From NCBI GenBank assembly GCA_032718475.1, contig JAUCBJ010004261.1:1-23063 (forward strand): a DNA stretch of 23,063 nt, read 5' to 3'. Shown here piece by piece: positions 9,680-18,759 of this stretch. The position numbers and the translations under genes were made by a program. Positions within the stretch are counted from its first letter, which is position 1, and each line of letters begins with the position of its first letter. The DNA comes from Nemertoderma westbladi. Lineage: Eukaryota; Xenacoelomorpha; Nemertodermatida; Nemertodermatidae. The notes below the pieces were generated by a model. That model was not told the DNA's origin, made no database searches, and saw nothing but the letters and a program-made list of their open reading frames with translations.

Positions 9680-10261
9680 AATTACGTATAGTCCCATCTA
9701 TTTACATGTCATATATGTACTTGTTTACATTGTATATTCCGTTATGCTAGCTCGTATCTCGTACCAATCGTATGTACTCTGTACCATCTTTAGGGATGTG
9801 TATGATGGTAACAATAATAATATATAACATTATAATAATAATAATGTTATTCGTTTTAGAATGGCCAGGGTTGTAACGAGACAGGAGCGCTGTAATATTA
9901 TCTTTCCATGTCATTGATTACATTACTTTATTAGTAAATTTAAGCGTTTTTGCTAAATTGAAGACTATTTACGTTTAAATAATGTATAATTATTGACACC
10001 ACTGCCTCTACTCGCTTCCTGCCTTTGTGACCTTTTTGCTGTTTTACTGTAGGAACTATTTAAACTGCTATTTATTTGTGGATGCTTTATTTAGAGCAGT
10101 GTAATTTTAGTTAGACAGAGAAGCATATTGACTGAAAAAAAAAAAAAAAATTTAAACTGTTTAAAATTACTTAAATTATTTCTGAATACCACTATCTTTA
10201 TCTATAATGGTTATTATTGGTATTTTGGGTGACGGAATGGTGTCATATTATTTTAATTTTC
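9680..10261. other. AT-rich intergenic DNA with small repeats
   Basis: It contains an AAT microsatellite framed by the inverted words AACATTA/TAATGTT (about 9826-9848) and an A-run at about 10135-10150. No gene was recognised. Confidence 0.45.
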
Positions 10262-10370
10262 GTTGGGGACAACTTTGCAAATTCGGCAATGAGGTCCATG
10301 TGGGATAGAACTGGTGACCCCCCGGATGGAAGTTGGGCGCTCTAACAAATTCGATAGTGGCTCAGATAAA
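10262..10370 (-). repeat. tRNA-derived SINE-like segment
   Basis: On the minus strand the segment carries a tRNA-like head. GTTAGAGCGCC (about 10347-10337) sits in the position of an A box and D arm. GGGTCACCAGTTCTATCCC (about 10320-10302) resembles a B box and T arm, with T in place of the usual A in the GTTCRA core. The spacing between them fits a tRNA. The ends do not form a good acceptor stem, and about 100 bp of non-tRNA sequence follows, so a SINE remnant is more likely than a working tRNA gene. The exact limits are not known. Confidence 0.5.
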
Positions 10371-10640
10371 AGGTAGACCTGGAAATACTATTGGATATTT
10401 AGTATATGCATTGTGAGAATATGCATCAAAAGTTATATAAGAAGAAAGGTGTGAATAAAGATCATCTATTATAGACATGTTTTACATTGTATCTTCAATT
10501 CAGTTGCATCACATCAGCTCAGTGATACAACACTAACTGGAATCTTGGTAGATATTCCTAAGAGCTGAACGAAATTGATGATCTTTTTGAAATAATTGAT
10601 GTTTTGCTTTTATTATTTATGCTATTAGTAACTATTTTTA
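10371..10640. other. Likely intronic or downstream DNA of the galactosyltransferase-like gene
   Basis: This lies after the splice donor at 10666-10665 on the minus strand. No coding block with the family's Asp-rich metal-binding motif was found here or further along to the LINE copies. Confidence 0.35.
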
Positions 10641-10660
10641 ACGACAAATATCACCGAGTA

Positions 10661-10668
10661 GCTTACCT
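10661..10668 (-). other. Splice donor of the galactosyltransferase exon
   Basis: Minus-strand AG|GTAAGC closes the exon just where similarity to the GT31 family would continue into the Asp-rich motif. The match to the U1 donor consensus is strong. Confidence 0.7.
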
Positions 10669-11226
10669 AGACTCATTGCAGTATTGTCTCACCCACTTCA
10701 AGGCTGAAATAGTCTTCACTGTAAGATGGTTATAACTGTCTTTGTAATCCTGTTGTACAATATCTCGGTATAATTCATGTTCCCTCTCTAAACGTTCAGC
10801 TGTATCTCGGTTTCCTGATCTTCCGACTACAAACACAATGCCAGCCCCCGAGATATCCAGCCTCGTTCCCCATGTGTTGCGGATGGCCTGTCGTCTGTTG
10901 GTGTGACTGGGTGCTGTTGCCACGACAACAATAAGCCACAAGTCCTTGCATTTGATTTCGGGTAGTTTATTAAATGTATTTAATGATGTTATCATTAGTT
11001 TAGCTTCCGAAAAGTTTTCCAAACTTTTATCATCTATTACAAATGAGTTACTAGTTTTTGTAAAATTTAGGAAGTCTGTATGGGAAATGGTTCGCAACTT
11101 CTTATGAGTGGTGTCTTCAGACAACGATATTATTTCTATGTATAAACTGTGCGCGGTAAGGTAAAGCAGTATATATAGTGGAAGACAAATGTAAACTATC
11201 ATTTTAAAGCACTTCAAAGCAAACAT
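10667..11226 (-). CDS. Beta-1,3-galactosyltransferase family (GT31), first coding exon
   Basis: Enzymes of this family are Golgi type II membrane proteins that add galactose or N-acetylglucosamine in beta-1,3 linkage to glycans. The exon starts at ATG 11226, with an in-frame TAA nine bases upstream. It opens with a hydrophobic signal anchor at about residues 9-25 (IVYICLPLYILLYLTA). A stem of about 70 residues follows, then the catalytic start: LIVVVATAP, RRQAIRNTWG, the VFVVGR strand, an E..LY.DIVQQDY segment, and DSYNHLTVKTISALKWVRQYC. It ends at AG|GTAAGC (donor GT at 10666-10665). The Asp-rich nucleotide-sugar/metal motif must lie in a later exon not found in the window. Which family member it is cannot be told; a broken gene is possible. 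Confidence 0.85.
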
Positions 11227-11229
11227 AAT

Positions 11230-12130
11230 TGTTTATCATTACTAAAATCAATAACTAGTAATATTAGATAGTTAAACATTTAAACAGATGAATGAAATAC
11301 AGTATTATTTTGCAGCGAACTACAAACATCCTTAAATTCTCTGTAATCCGCGAAAATCTATTTATATTTATATTCCTGGCCACGAAATTTTAACGACATC
11401 AATATCATATAATTTTCAAGGTTCAAATCTGCCTTTTTTATATTTTTGTACAAAATTTTATGAATTTATCGTTGTTTGCAATATTGCTATAAATCCAAAA
11501 CGTAGATCACAAGAAAAGAACAGAAGTAAAAAAAGTTGAGAAAAGTAAAAAAAAACAGAAGAGAAGAGGAGGCGTGAAACATAAAAGTAGCACAAGATTG
11601 AAAAGATTGCAAACTAGATTTCCTGCAACACAAACCGATGAATTTAAAGGGGAAATGATTCAATCTTTGTGATCTTGAAAAATCCAACCAATCACAAGGG
11701 ATTCCGAATCAGTAGGTGTGCCAAGTTAATTTAGTAACCCTATGTGACGTGCACGGTCACTCAGCCAATGCATGGGCCCTGGGAGTTACAGCAGTGTGTG
11801 GATGGCCTTTCTTGCAAGCTGACAGGCCAGAATCTTAATCAATGCAATCCTGCTATACTTATTTGCCTCTTATGGTTTTTTGTGAGGCACAATTTCACCA
11901 TTATCAAGAAGAACGCAGTGGGAATGCAAATGAAGGTCAGGGACTCTCTTTACTTCATTGCGTTGTTTGGATTTTAATCAGCACCTAAACAGATGAATTG
12001 AGCAACAATGCCAGTATTGAATGTCAGAATCTGCCATTTTAAGCTATAATTCATTGCCCTTCCTCAATTCTGAGTTAACTAAAACATTTTCTATGTAACA
12101 TCAGAAGCTATTCTGTATTAATTTGACATA
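11230..12130. other. Upstream flank of the galactosyltransferase exon, nothing recognised
   Basis: AT-rich with an A/G-rich stretch at 11505-11585. A 77-codon plus frame at 11744-11977 has no recognised similarity. Promoter elements for the minus-strand gene may be here but none is distinctive. Confidence 0.4.
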
Positions 12131-12135
12131 AATGT

Positions 12136-12400
12136 GGGGCGAGCCACGAAGTGAGTGAGCCTTAGCGTAGTGGTACCATTAATCAACCTGTCGTTCTGTC
12201 GTTCTGTCGTTCTGTCGTTCTGTCGTGTTCAATTTTAAACGTTAATAACTCGGCCAATCTTTGATGAAATCTATACAAACTTGGTACACATGTTGTTTGG
12301 CAAAAGTTTAGAAATTTTCCAAGTAGAATTTCCGTGTGGCCTTCGAGAAGCTAAGATAATAGCAGTTAATTAGTTAATTAAGTTGATTACGGTAAAAACA
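12136..12400. repeat. Putative interspersed repeat with TGTCGTTC octamers
   Basis: The segment has GAGCCACGAAGTGAGTGAGCC (12141-12161; it begins and ends with GAGCC and is given in words, not as a claimed terminal repeat). Then come about four head-to-tail TGTCGTTC octamers at 12188-12226 and a unique-looking AT-rich body. The structure suggests a non-autonomous repeat family, but a second copy is not present in the window. Confidence 0.45.
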
Positions 12401-13147
12401 CCATTTTCAACCTGCCTTTTAAAGGAAATTAATTGTTTTACAGTATAAGACTTCAATAATTATACTTAAAAAATATACAGATGTAATCCGCATACTCCAT
12501 TCTATTATAGTTTTTAATTAGTTCAAGTGATTTGCTTTAATAATCGTGTCTTTAATTGATCTAAAGTAATTAAACCGGCATAAAAAATGTATTCTCATTA
12601 AATACTGCTCATTTATTGGTTAACTCAAGTTGGCTTGTTTCCCAGCAACACTTGAGGTATTCAGTCAGCCTCGCTTGTAAGAGGCAGACTGCTGCTGCTG
12701 CTGGTAGCCATCCATTCACTCACTCTCCATTGAACTGGCTGATTGGAGGTGTGTGTGTATCGGGTTCAATGACATTAATATTATTACTAAAGTAACTTCG
12801 GGATGTTAATATTCACTGGAGCTATGAGTCGAGTCTCTCTGGTTAGTTGAATGAATGAAATAAATAATTGTTTTACTGTTCCGAATATCAATGTTTATTT
12901 CTGTAGGCCAACTTACTGTATTATTATTTAATCTAAATGTACATAATAGTTTAAATAAATTATTTCACAATTTCATTCCAATTCATACTGCTTACGCAAC
13001 CATGCTAATTAGGTATATTAAATGGCAGGATTGTTTTTAATTAAAATTTTTACAGAGCAAACAAGTATATTGTATTTAACTGAAAGTTAATTTATTTCGG
13101 TAAGTAGGCCTTGCGGTTTGTTAGTTTAGTTAGTATAATAAGTATCA
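12401..13147. other. AT-rich DNA without recognised genes
   Basis: It contains a short CTG run (about 12691-12703) and nothing else that I could assign. Confidence 0.4.
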
Positions 13148-13159
13148 AATATATTACGT
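13148..13159. repeat. Target-site duplication, left copy (LINE A copy 3)
   Basis: AATATATTACGT, identical to 14106-14117. It directly abuts the TAG-repeat 3' end of the element. Confidence 0.85.
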
Positions 13160-14105
13160 CTACTAGGATCGGCATGCTGCATTGCAGCTGCATTTTTAAG
13201 AATGCTGTGCCGGCTTGTCAACAAAATTGCACCGCCACAACTCCCTATCACCCATGACATTTGCTAGATCATCCGCATCTTTAAGGCCAGTGTCCTTTAA
13301 GATGCGTCTCAAGAAAGTCATGGGCTGTCCACCATGCTTATTCACTCCATGAGGCTGCCAAAGTACAAGATTATGCACTGGCTGCTCCTCACGGCGAAAG
13401 CAATGTCCTGCAAAGCGGAGGCGATTTTGTTCTAGTGTCAAGCTTGGGGGAACCAATGAGACACCTCCAATGTTATATAGTGTCTGGTTGGAGATGTGTG
13501 CATTGTACTTGACACAATGAACCCGGCGTAGCATTCTTGTGAATGTGCCATCCAGAGATTTGGTGTCCTCAGCAGTTAGAGCCCAGCATGGACTCCCGTA
13601 GAGGAGTACTGGAACTACTGCTGCTCTAAATAATCGGACCTTAAGTTTCCGATTAATTCTCGGTGACTTCCAAATCCTGGAAAGCCTATTCAAGGCTGCC
13701 CATGCCTTTCCCTTACGTATTCGAAGGTCCTCACCTGACTTCCGGATCCATGATCCCAGGTAACAGAAGTCGTCCACATGCTCAAGCATACCATCCTTTG
13801 AGCTTATGCTCATCCGATCAGAGACTTGCTGAGGACTTTCAAAGTTAACTGTCAGAATTTTGGTCTTTCTGGAGTTAATAAAAAGACCAACACTAGAAGC
13901 AGCATGTTCTAATGAGCTGAGGAGCCGTTGGGCTCCCTCTAATGATTCTGAGAGTACTCCTAAGTCATCAGCAAAGTCTAGATCAGTTAGGTACTTGGCA
14001 GGATTTCCTCGACTTCTGGAGCCAGTAGGTGGAGTTATCATCACCCCATCATCATTATAATGATCTAAGGACATGCGTAGAACATAGTCAACCACAATAA
14101 TGAAC
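13160..14105 (-). mobile_element. LINE family A copy 3, young 5'-truncated insertion
   Basis: This 946-bp insertion is bounded on both sides by the 12-bp word AATATATTACGT. On the minus strand it starts at GTTCATTATTG in the RT palm and ends in the family tail with two TAG repeats. Over the shared part its protein differs from copy 2 at only about five positions, so the two copies are recent relatives. Endonuclease and the first catalytic Asp block are missing, so it cannot move itself. Confidence 0.92.
13196..14105 (-). pseudogene. LINE A copy 3 RT palm and C-terminal domain
   Basis: The open minus-strand frame enters from flanking DNA, then follows copy 2 from LFIIVVDYVLRMSLD through LDFADDLGVL, IRKGKAWAALNRL and LLYGSPCW to the final KPAQHS and stop. 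Differences from copy 2 are His to Tyr after MSLD, Asp to Glu after CFRRE, Leu to Pro in HGGQ(L/P)M, Glu to Lys in TGL(E/K)D, and Asp to Asn in WRC(D/N)F. The reading frame upstream of 14105 is host DNA and not part of the protein. It has no endonuclease and no first catalytic Asp; it is a dead-on-arrival copy. Confidence 0.9.
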
Positions 14106-14117
14106 AATATATTACGT
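14106..14117. repeat. Target-site duplication, right copy (LINE A copy 3)
   Basis: AATATATTACGT, identical to 13148-13159, directly abutting the truncated 5' end of the element. Confidence 0.85.
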
Positions 14118-15029
14118 GCTGCTGTACAGTAAACGCGGCTTTGCGTTATTGAATTACAGAATTGGCGGTACAAAGTACATTAATAGGGATCAGGCATATT
14201 GCATTTATATAATTGTTGTTGTAAATGTACAATAATAAGCGCCACTTTTATTTTAGTAACTGAAATGTGTATTTCATTTGTACCTGCAACCCATTAAAAA
14301 GGGCAGCTGAACATATCGCGGACAGGCTGACTATTCACCATAACAAAAAAACCCAAATCGCCGCAGTTCCACTTACAGTTCCATATTATTCTGTTTTGCA
14401 ATTCAACCCAATTTATCTGCTCTCTGCTACACGCGGTTTTATCCACGAGTTTTGTAAAGTCCCGACTTATCGGGAATGACATGAACTTAGCGTCCGGAAT
14501 ATTCTGAACAGATTAAATCTACTTGGCGCTGTAATACTGCATCCCGTTGTACCAGAAGTTATTAAAACATACCGGCCCCTCAAATGCGCTTGCAGTGGGT
14601 TAGAGAACAACATATACCGCCCCAGTACAACCGCTATTTTGATAAGGTCCATAATATATAATATATATATATGGTCTAACATATGATAGTTCACTAATCA
14701 GCTAATAGGCCTATTAATTCGTGAGATTTCAATTTATAAATAAAACTAATATACGAGCTCATATGAGCTCAATTGATTGATTGATTGAAGGTATGACCGT
14801 TGTTGTGGGGGACTAGGTCTACCTGTCTAGCAGCTAATAACTCGTCCGTGGAGAGAATAATATAAGTCGAGGAACATAACGAAACGCGTTTAATTTATTT
14901 ATTTATTCCAATTGGGGATGCTTTCTAACGCGGGAATGCGGTGCTATTAAACATCAACACATTCCTGCGCGTGCGTCGATATTGTGCACCCTAATACTAA
15001 CAACCCACCCAGACACCCCCTAACCCTCA
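14118..15029. other. AT-rich DNA, no recognised gene
   Basis: Contains a small inverted repeat TCCCGA/TCGGGA (about 14459-14475) and an AT dinucleotide run (about 14652-14672). Short overlapping frames show no similarity. Confidence 0.4.
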
Positions 15030-15052
15030 CCCCCCCCCCCCCCCCCCCCCCC
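15030..15052. repeat. C homopolymer, 23 bp
   Basis: An uninterrupted C run preceded by C-rich sequence. Length is likely variable and hard to assemble. Confidence 0.9.
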
Positions 15053-15197
15053 ATCACCCAACATTACTATGTATAGATCAATGCAGCTCAATATATTAGT
15101 AAAGGTATCGTCTGATTAGCTTTCCTACACATGACCTCTTATCCTTGTAGTTGTTTATTTATTTACACTATTTTTTGTTGAGTAAATCTTTCTGATA

Positions 15198-15222
15198 GGG
15201 GGGGGGGGGGGGGGGGGGGGGG
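15198..15222. repeat. G homopolymer, 25 bp
   Basis: An uninterrupted G run, complementary to the C run 145 bp to its left. It has G-quadruplex or hairpin potential. Confidence 0.9.
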
Positions 15223-15403
15223 ACTTACTCTGGACGAGCGCAACGATTGAACGACGCTTATAATAATTAAGACGAGTACGGCGTTGATTATATTCATATA
15301 CACCACCTGGCTTTGCATATTGAACGTGCGATTGGAAATAAGTTCGTTCTACCCTTCCGTGGGTGGTAGATGTCACGGTTATGTATTGGTGGTTGAGAAG
15401 GGT

Positions 15404-15417
15404 GGGGGGGGGGGGGG
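15404..15417. repeat. G homopolymer, 14 bp
   Basis: A third homopolymer in the same 400-bp cluster, in G orientation. Confidence 0.85.
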
Positions 15418-15934
15418 ATTAAAAGGGGTGAACACGTACTGTCCCCCTTTCTTTGATTGATTGGTGGTGTGGGTAAATTTCTCAAAACCTGATTTTGTGA
15501 TACAGTCGCTTAATTTTAATTTGTATCTCATAACTGGACCTCGTGCTGCGCGAAGGCCCCACGAACGTGTAACATTCTTTATAACACACTGTAGCTATTT
15601 TTTATTGGACATAAATGTTAATTATACATGCAAGATAATAAATTAATTGTATTGATTATTATGATGACTGCTGTATTTACCATTGTCTGGAAGTTTGAAG
15701 TGACCCTCAGAGCCACTTCAATATCTACTACTTCAAATTTCAGTAATAAATTCCAATGCCACGCCATGCGACCAACAACCATCTGTCATACAGAGGCATA
15801 CTGCGCGGCGCTCTGGTTGTGGTGCATTTGTGCTTGTTCTACTGGTTCAGATTGTTGAACTACTTCTACAGACTTATGTACTACCAGTGGCAGGCAGGTA
15901 GGCCTTCTACCCTCCTATCTAATATTATTAGAGT

Positions 15935-16100
15935 ATGGCTGAAAAAATACAAGCGCCTGTCAAATATCCTTGTGGAGTTTGTGGGCGTGAAAGAGTACAA
16001 TATAAGTATGTGTTGTGGTGTAGGGTGTGGTAGCTGTGAAAAATTGTTTAATTTTTCCTATGAAGAGTTTATAAAGAGCATATCACAATTTCAACGGAAA
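15935..16100 (+). pseudogene. Possible LINE ORF1-type zinc-finger remnant
   Basis: An ATG at 15935 opens a 32-codon frame with PCGVCGRERVQYKY, then a stop at 16031. In an adjacent frame the reading continues as GCGSCEKLFNFSYEEFIKSI. Together they look like a decayed PHD-like finger, with CxxC, then CxxC, then a helix beginning SYEEF. Such fingers occur at the start of some animal LINE polyproteins. A GTATGT splice-donor-like site at about 16007 offers another reading: a short first exon of an unknown gene. The 131-codon frame over the region (15756-16151) is in a different phase and has no other recognised domain. I favour a repeat remnant but am not sure. Confidence 0.3.
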
Positions 16101-16182
16101 TTCCCCAAGATTACATATATCAAAATTGTTACGTTATGGTTGATTATATAAAGGACAACCTATCTTTAGCTGGTTTACAGTC

Positions 16183-16268
16183 AGGGCCGGATTAAGCTAT
16201 ATTGGGGCCCGGGGCTAATATAAATTTGGGGCACCCTTAAATTTTTAGTGGGGGGGGGGGGGGGGGGG
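16183..16268. repeat. Possible DNA-transposon end followed by a 19-bp G run
   Basis: CAGGGCCGGATTAAG (16183) followed by GGGGCCCGGGGC resembles the ends of non-autonomous DNA transposons found in many animals. No inverted partner was seen in the window. A 19-bp G run (16250-16268) follows. Confidence 0.3.
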
Positions 16269-17015
16269 TGTTCGCATATAATGATCACAAATTTTAGAAT
16301 TGTTTTTTATTGCATCTAGAGCAGAATTTAATGGGGATTTCAAATCTGAAAACTGCTTAGAGTGATAACTTTTAGTTCTCGAATTATCGTGGAATATCTG
16401 TCTGGCAATCTGGATGTCAAAATGTAAGACAGACAGACAGACAACCGACCGACGGACAGACTAGATTCCATCAAACATTAAAACTGCCTTCGATGAAATC
16501 AGCGACCCCGAAACTGAAAACCCCCGTGAATATAATTTTTGCTTCCTTCCTGTCAGACTCTATTAACCAACACCAGACCCCATACAGGCAATTTTGCGCG
16601 GGAAGGTTTAAACTTCAGGCAATTATCTCTGAATGACATTTTTTCACGCGAAAAATATTACTCCTCTGCCATTTCTTAACCGTTTTTTGCAATTTTTGAT
16701 TTATATGAAAGGTAATTTCATAAGCTCCAATAAATTTCGGCCAGTTTTCTGAATTTCATAATATTTCTCCATTTTTTTAATGAAAAATTAGAAAAAAAAA
16801 TTAACGAAATTGAAACAAAACTATTGTATTCATTGATATAATAAATAAAGTCCAACAGTTCCACCAGTTCCAACACTTCCAACAGGTCTGAGTTCCATCC
16901 CACATTAGTTGACAAAGATAATTGGCTTTGCTTGCAGAGACCTAAGCTAAAGAGCCATTACAAATAATATGTAGCCCATGGTTGATACTTACCACTACTA
17001 CTGTATATGTGTATT
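16269..17015. other. AT-rich DNA with a short GACA microsatellite
   Basis: GACA repeats at about 16426-16444 pass into ACCGACCGACGGACAGAC. A short TTCCA(A/C)CA reiteration lies near 16853-16885. No gene was recognised. Confidence 0.45.
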
Positions 17016-17042
17016 TGTTAGCGGTCTGTCTGGACGGTGTGC

Positions 17043-17230
17043 GGACACTTCCCCCCTGGACACTTCCCTCCCCGGACACTTCCCCCCCGGACACTTCTCC
17101 CCCGGACACTTCCCCCCCGTTCAAGTAGGACACTTCCCCCCGGACACTTCCCCCCCAGACACTTCCCCCCAGACAATTCCCCCCGGACACTTCCCCCCAG
17201 ACACTTCCCCCCCCCCGGACACTTCCCCCC
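17043..17230. repeat. GGACACTTC(C)n minisatellite, about 12 units
   Basis: Units of 13-18 bp read GGACACTTCCCCCC with variable C-run length. Some are AGACACTT variants, one is GACAATTC, and one is interrupted by GTTCAAGTA. The same word, CCCGGACACTTC, occurs once more at 17329-17340, directly after the start of the adjacent retroelement's primer-binding site. The proline-rich and glycine-rich frames through this array on both strands are composition artefacts. Confidence 0.92.
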
Positions 17231-17240
17231 GACTGTTCTT

Positions 17241-17321
17241 AACTTCGCACATTCATATTTTTCATTTTGTAAGGTAAATGGACATATATATTCCATTTGT
17301 CGACATTATTAGCCGACTACA
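17241..17321 (+). repeat. 5' LTR, 3' portion
   Basis: It ends in CGACTACA directly before the primer-binding site. The last 30 bases match the end of the 3' LTR at 19960-19990 (CGACTCCA there). Left of about 17285 the match is weak and the minisatellite takes over. Confidence 0.65.
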
Positions 17322-17339
17322 TTGGTGACCCGGACACTT
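17322..17339 (+). other. Primer-binding site
   Basis: TTGGTGACCCGGACACTT follows the LTR end directly. TTGGTGACCC is the common start of this site in Mag-type gypsy elements, where a host tRNA 3' end primes first-strand synthesis. The exact tRNA is not assigned. Confidence 0.6.
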
Positions 17340-17376
17340 CTACATTGTTTTTTGTGTGAGTTCTTTCAAATCCAAA

Positions 17377-18110
17377 ATGGCTGAAGAAATGGTAGAAATG
17401 TTGCGACAGCAGGCATTGAAGTGAACTCAGTCGGCGTCAAATTTCCTCCCTTCTGCCCTGAACGACTGGATGTGTAGTTTACTCAAGTGGAAGCTCAATA
17501 TGCCACACGGCGAATTACAGATGATAAAACTAAATGGTACCACACTATCGCAGTCCTTCCTCCAGCCACTGCCAGATTAATCATTACACATATCGCAAAC
17601 CCACCAGCAGCAAACAAATTCGCAACCCTTCGTACCGCCCTTACAGATGAATACACGCTGTTTACACGAGAGAAAGCCACCAAATTACTCGCCATGCACG
17701 TCGGGCTCAGTGACTGTAAACCTTCAGCTTTTATGGATGAAATACTAAATATCATAGATAACGGGGAGTTGAATATTCTGGCTCAGAATATGTTTCTTGA
17801 CACGCATCCTAATGATGTTCAACTGCAGCTATATGATGACAATTTTGTTGATCCTAAGGCTACAGCGAGAATGGCCGATTGATTATATGCCAGCAAAACA
17901 GCTTCCGCAAACATAAGTCGATTGTCTGGCAGTAAAATCAAATTCACTAGTGTTTCTAGCAACCTGAAACATAAGGATAAAGGAGGTGGTAGTAAAGCAG
18001 AGATTTGCTGGAAGCACTGGCATTTTGAAGATAAAGCGCACTGTTGTAATAATCCAAAAACTTGCCCATGGGCCCTGTTGGCCTTGGAAAACGATCAGGC
18101 TGGCCACTAG
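17377..18110 (+). pseudogene. gypsy gag remnant with Cys/His knuckle
   Basis: Gag forms the particle that packages the retroelement RNA. The ATG at 17377 starts MAEEMVEMLRQQ and stops at 17422. The frame that continues has FPPFCPERLDV, a TAG where Trp would be expected, then FTQVEAQYATRRI and a stop-free stretch of about 130 codons with LLAMHVGLSDCKPSAFMDE and PNDVQLQLY. After a TGA at 17879-17881 a shifted, basic, Ser/Lys-rich linker leads to ICWKHWHFEDKAHCCNNP, a Cys/His knuckle typical of Mag-type gag. At least three lesions make it non-functional. Confidence 0.85.
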
Positions 18111-18361
18111 ATGTATCCGCAGTTGGCTACTGTAACAAGGTCATATACATCTGGGATAATTCATCTGGACGCTGGTTTCTAGTAGATATTGGAGCCGATG
18201 TTTCGATTCTCCCAGCCACGAGGCTCGAGAAATCTAACTCAGACCCTCCCACTGCACCTCTGTGTGCTGCCAATGGTTCACATATCTATATGTATGGAGT
18301 ACGAACTGTTCCATTGCCTTTTGCTGATAGGAAATTCTCATGGGATTTTATTGTAGCCTGA
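18090..18361 (+). pseudogene. gypsy aspartic protease remnant
   Basis: The retroelement protease cuts the gag-pol polyprotein. The frame shows GRWFLVDIGADVSILPAT, which contains the catalytic triad position as D-I-G instead of D-T/S-G. Then come PLCAANGSHI, a YGVRTVPLPF strand and FSWDFIVA before a TGA. The Thr-to-Ile change in the triad, the early stop and the missing RT behind it exclude function. The frame overlaps the end of the gag knuckle frame. Confidence 0.8.
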
Positions 18362-18482
18362 GCCACCTTGAAGATTTACCCGATATATGGACCACCTTCC
18401 ACTAGTTACAGCCTTCTCAAAACTGACAGACCCCTGATCTCCCAGACAACAGTGCTACCTTGCAAGTATTAGTAAGTAGACG

Positions 18483-18584
18483 ACTAACATTAAGCACATA
18501 GCTGGTAAAGAGATTGTTGTTGCAGATACTCTTTCACTCAACTATCGCATAAATGCTATTGAGGCCCATGCAAGCATTAATTAG
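18483..18584 (+). pseudogene. RNase H tail of the gypsy polyprotein
   Basis: TNIKHIAGKEIVVADTLSLN matches the end of the gypsy RNase H domain, where (H)I.GK.N.VAD.LSR is usual, followed by INAIEAHASIN and TAG. It sits only about 120 bp after the protease, so roughly the entire RT has been deleted. Confidence 0.7.
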
Positions 18585-18759
18585 ACAGCAATCGCTGCAG
18601 AGCAAATGGTCGATCCTGAGATTCAGATGTGACAACTCAGCAGCAGCGAATGGTGTATGGTCTCATCAAGTCTTTAATGTAATTCACAATTTATCTCACA
18701 CAGCCAATCGATCTACTCAATATCATTTAAGTGCTTGTCTTGCTAATCCACAAAAATAC

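Noticed and set aside
10262-10370. Functional tRNA gene
   Set aside because: Box-like words are present but the acceptor stem does not pair and the T-arm core is changed; a SINE remnant fits better.
11744-11977. 77-codon plus-strand frame
   Set aside because: No similarity; composition is like the non-coding surroundings.
14106-14173. First 20 or so codons of the frame leading into LINE A copy 3
   Set aside because: They lie outside the target-site duplication and are host flanking DNA read in phase by chance; the apparent start is not an ATG.
16942-17312. Proline/histidine-rich and glycine-rich frames on both strands
   Set aside because: They are translations of the GGACACTTC minisatellite in different phases.
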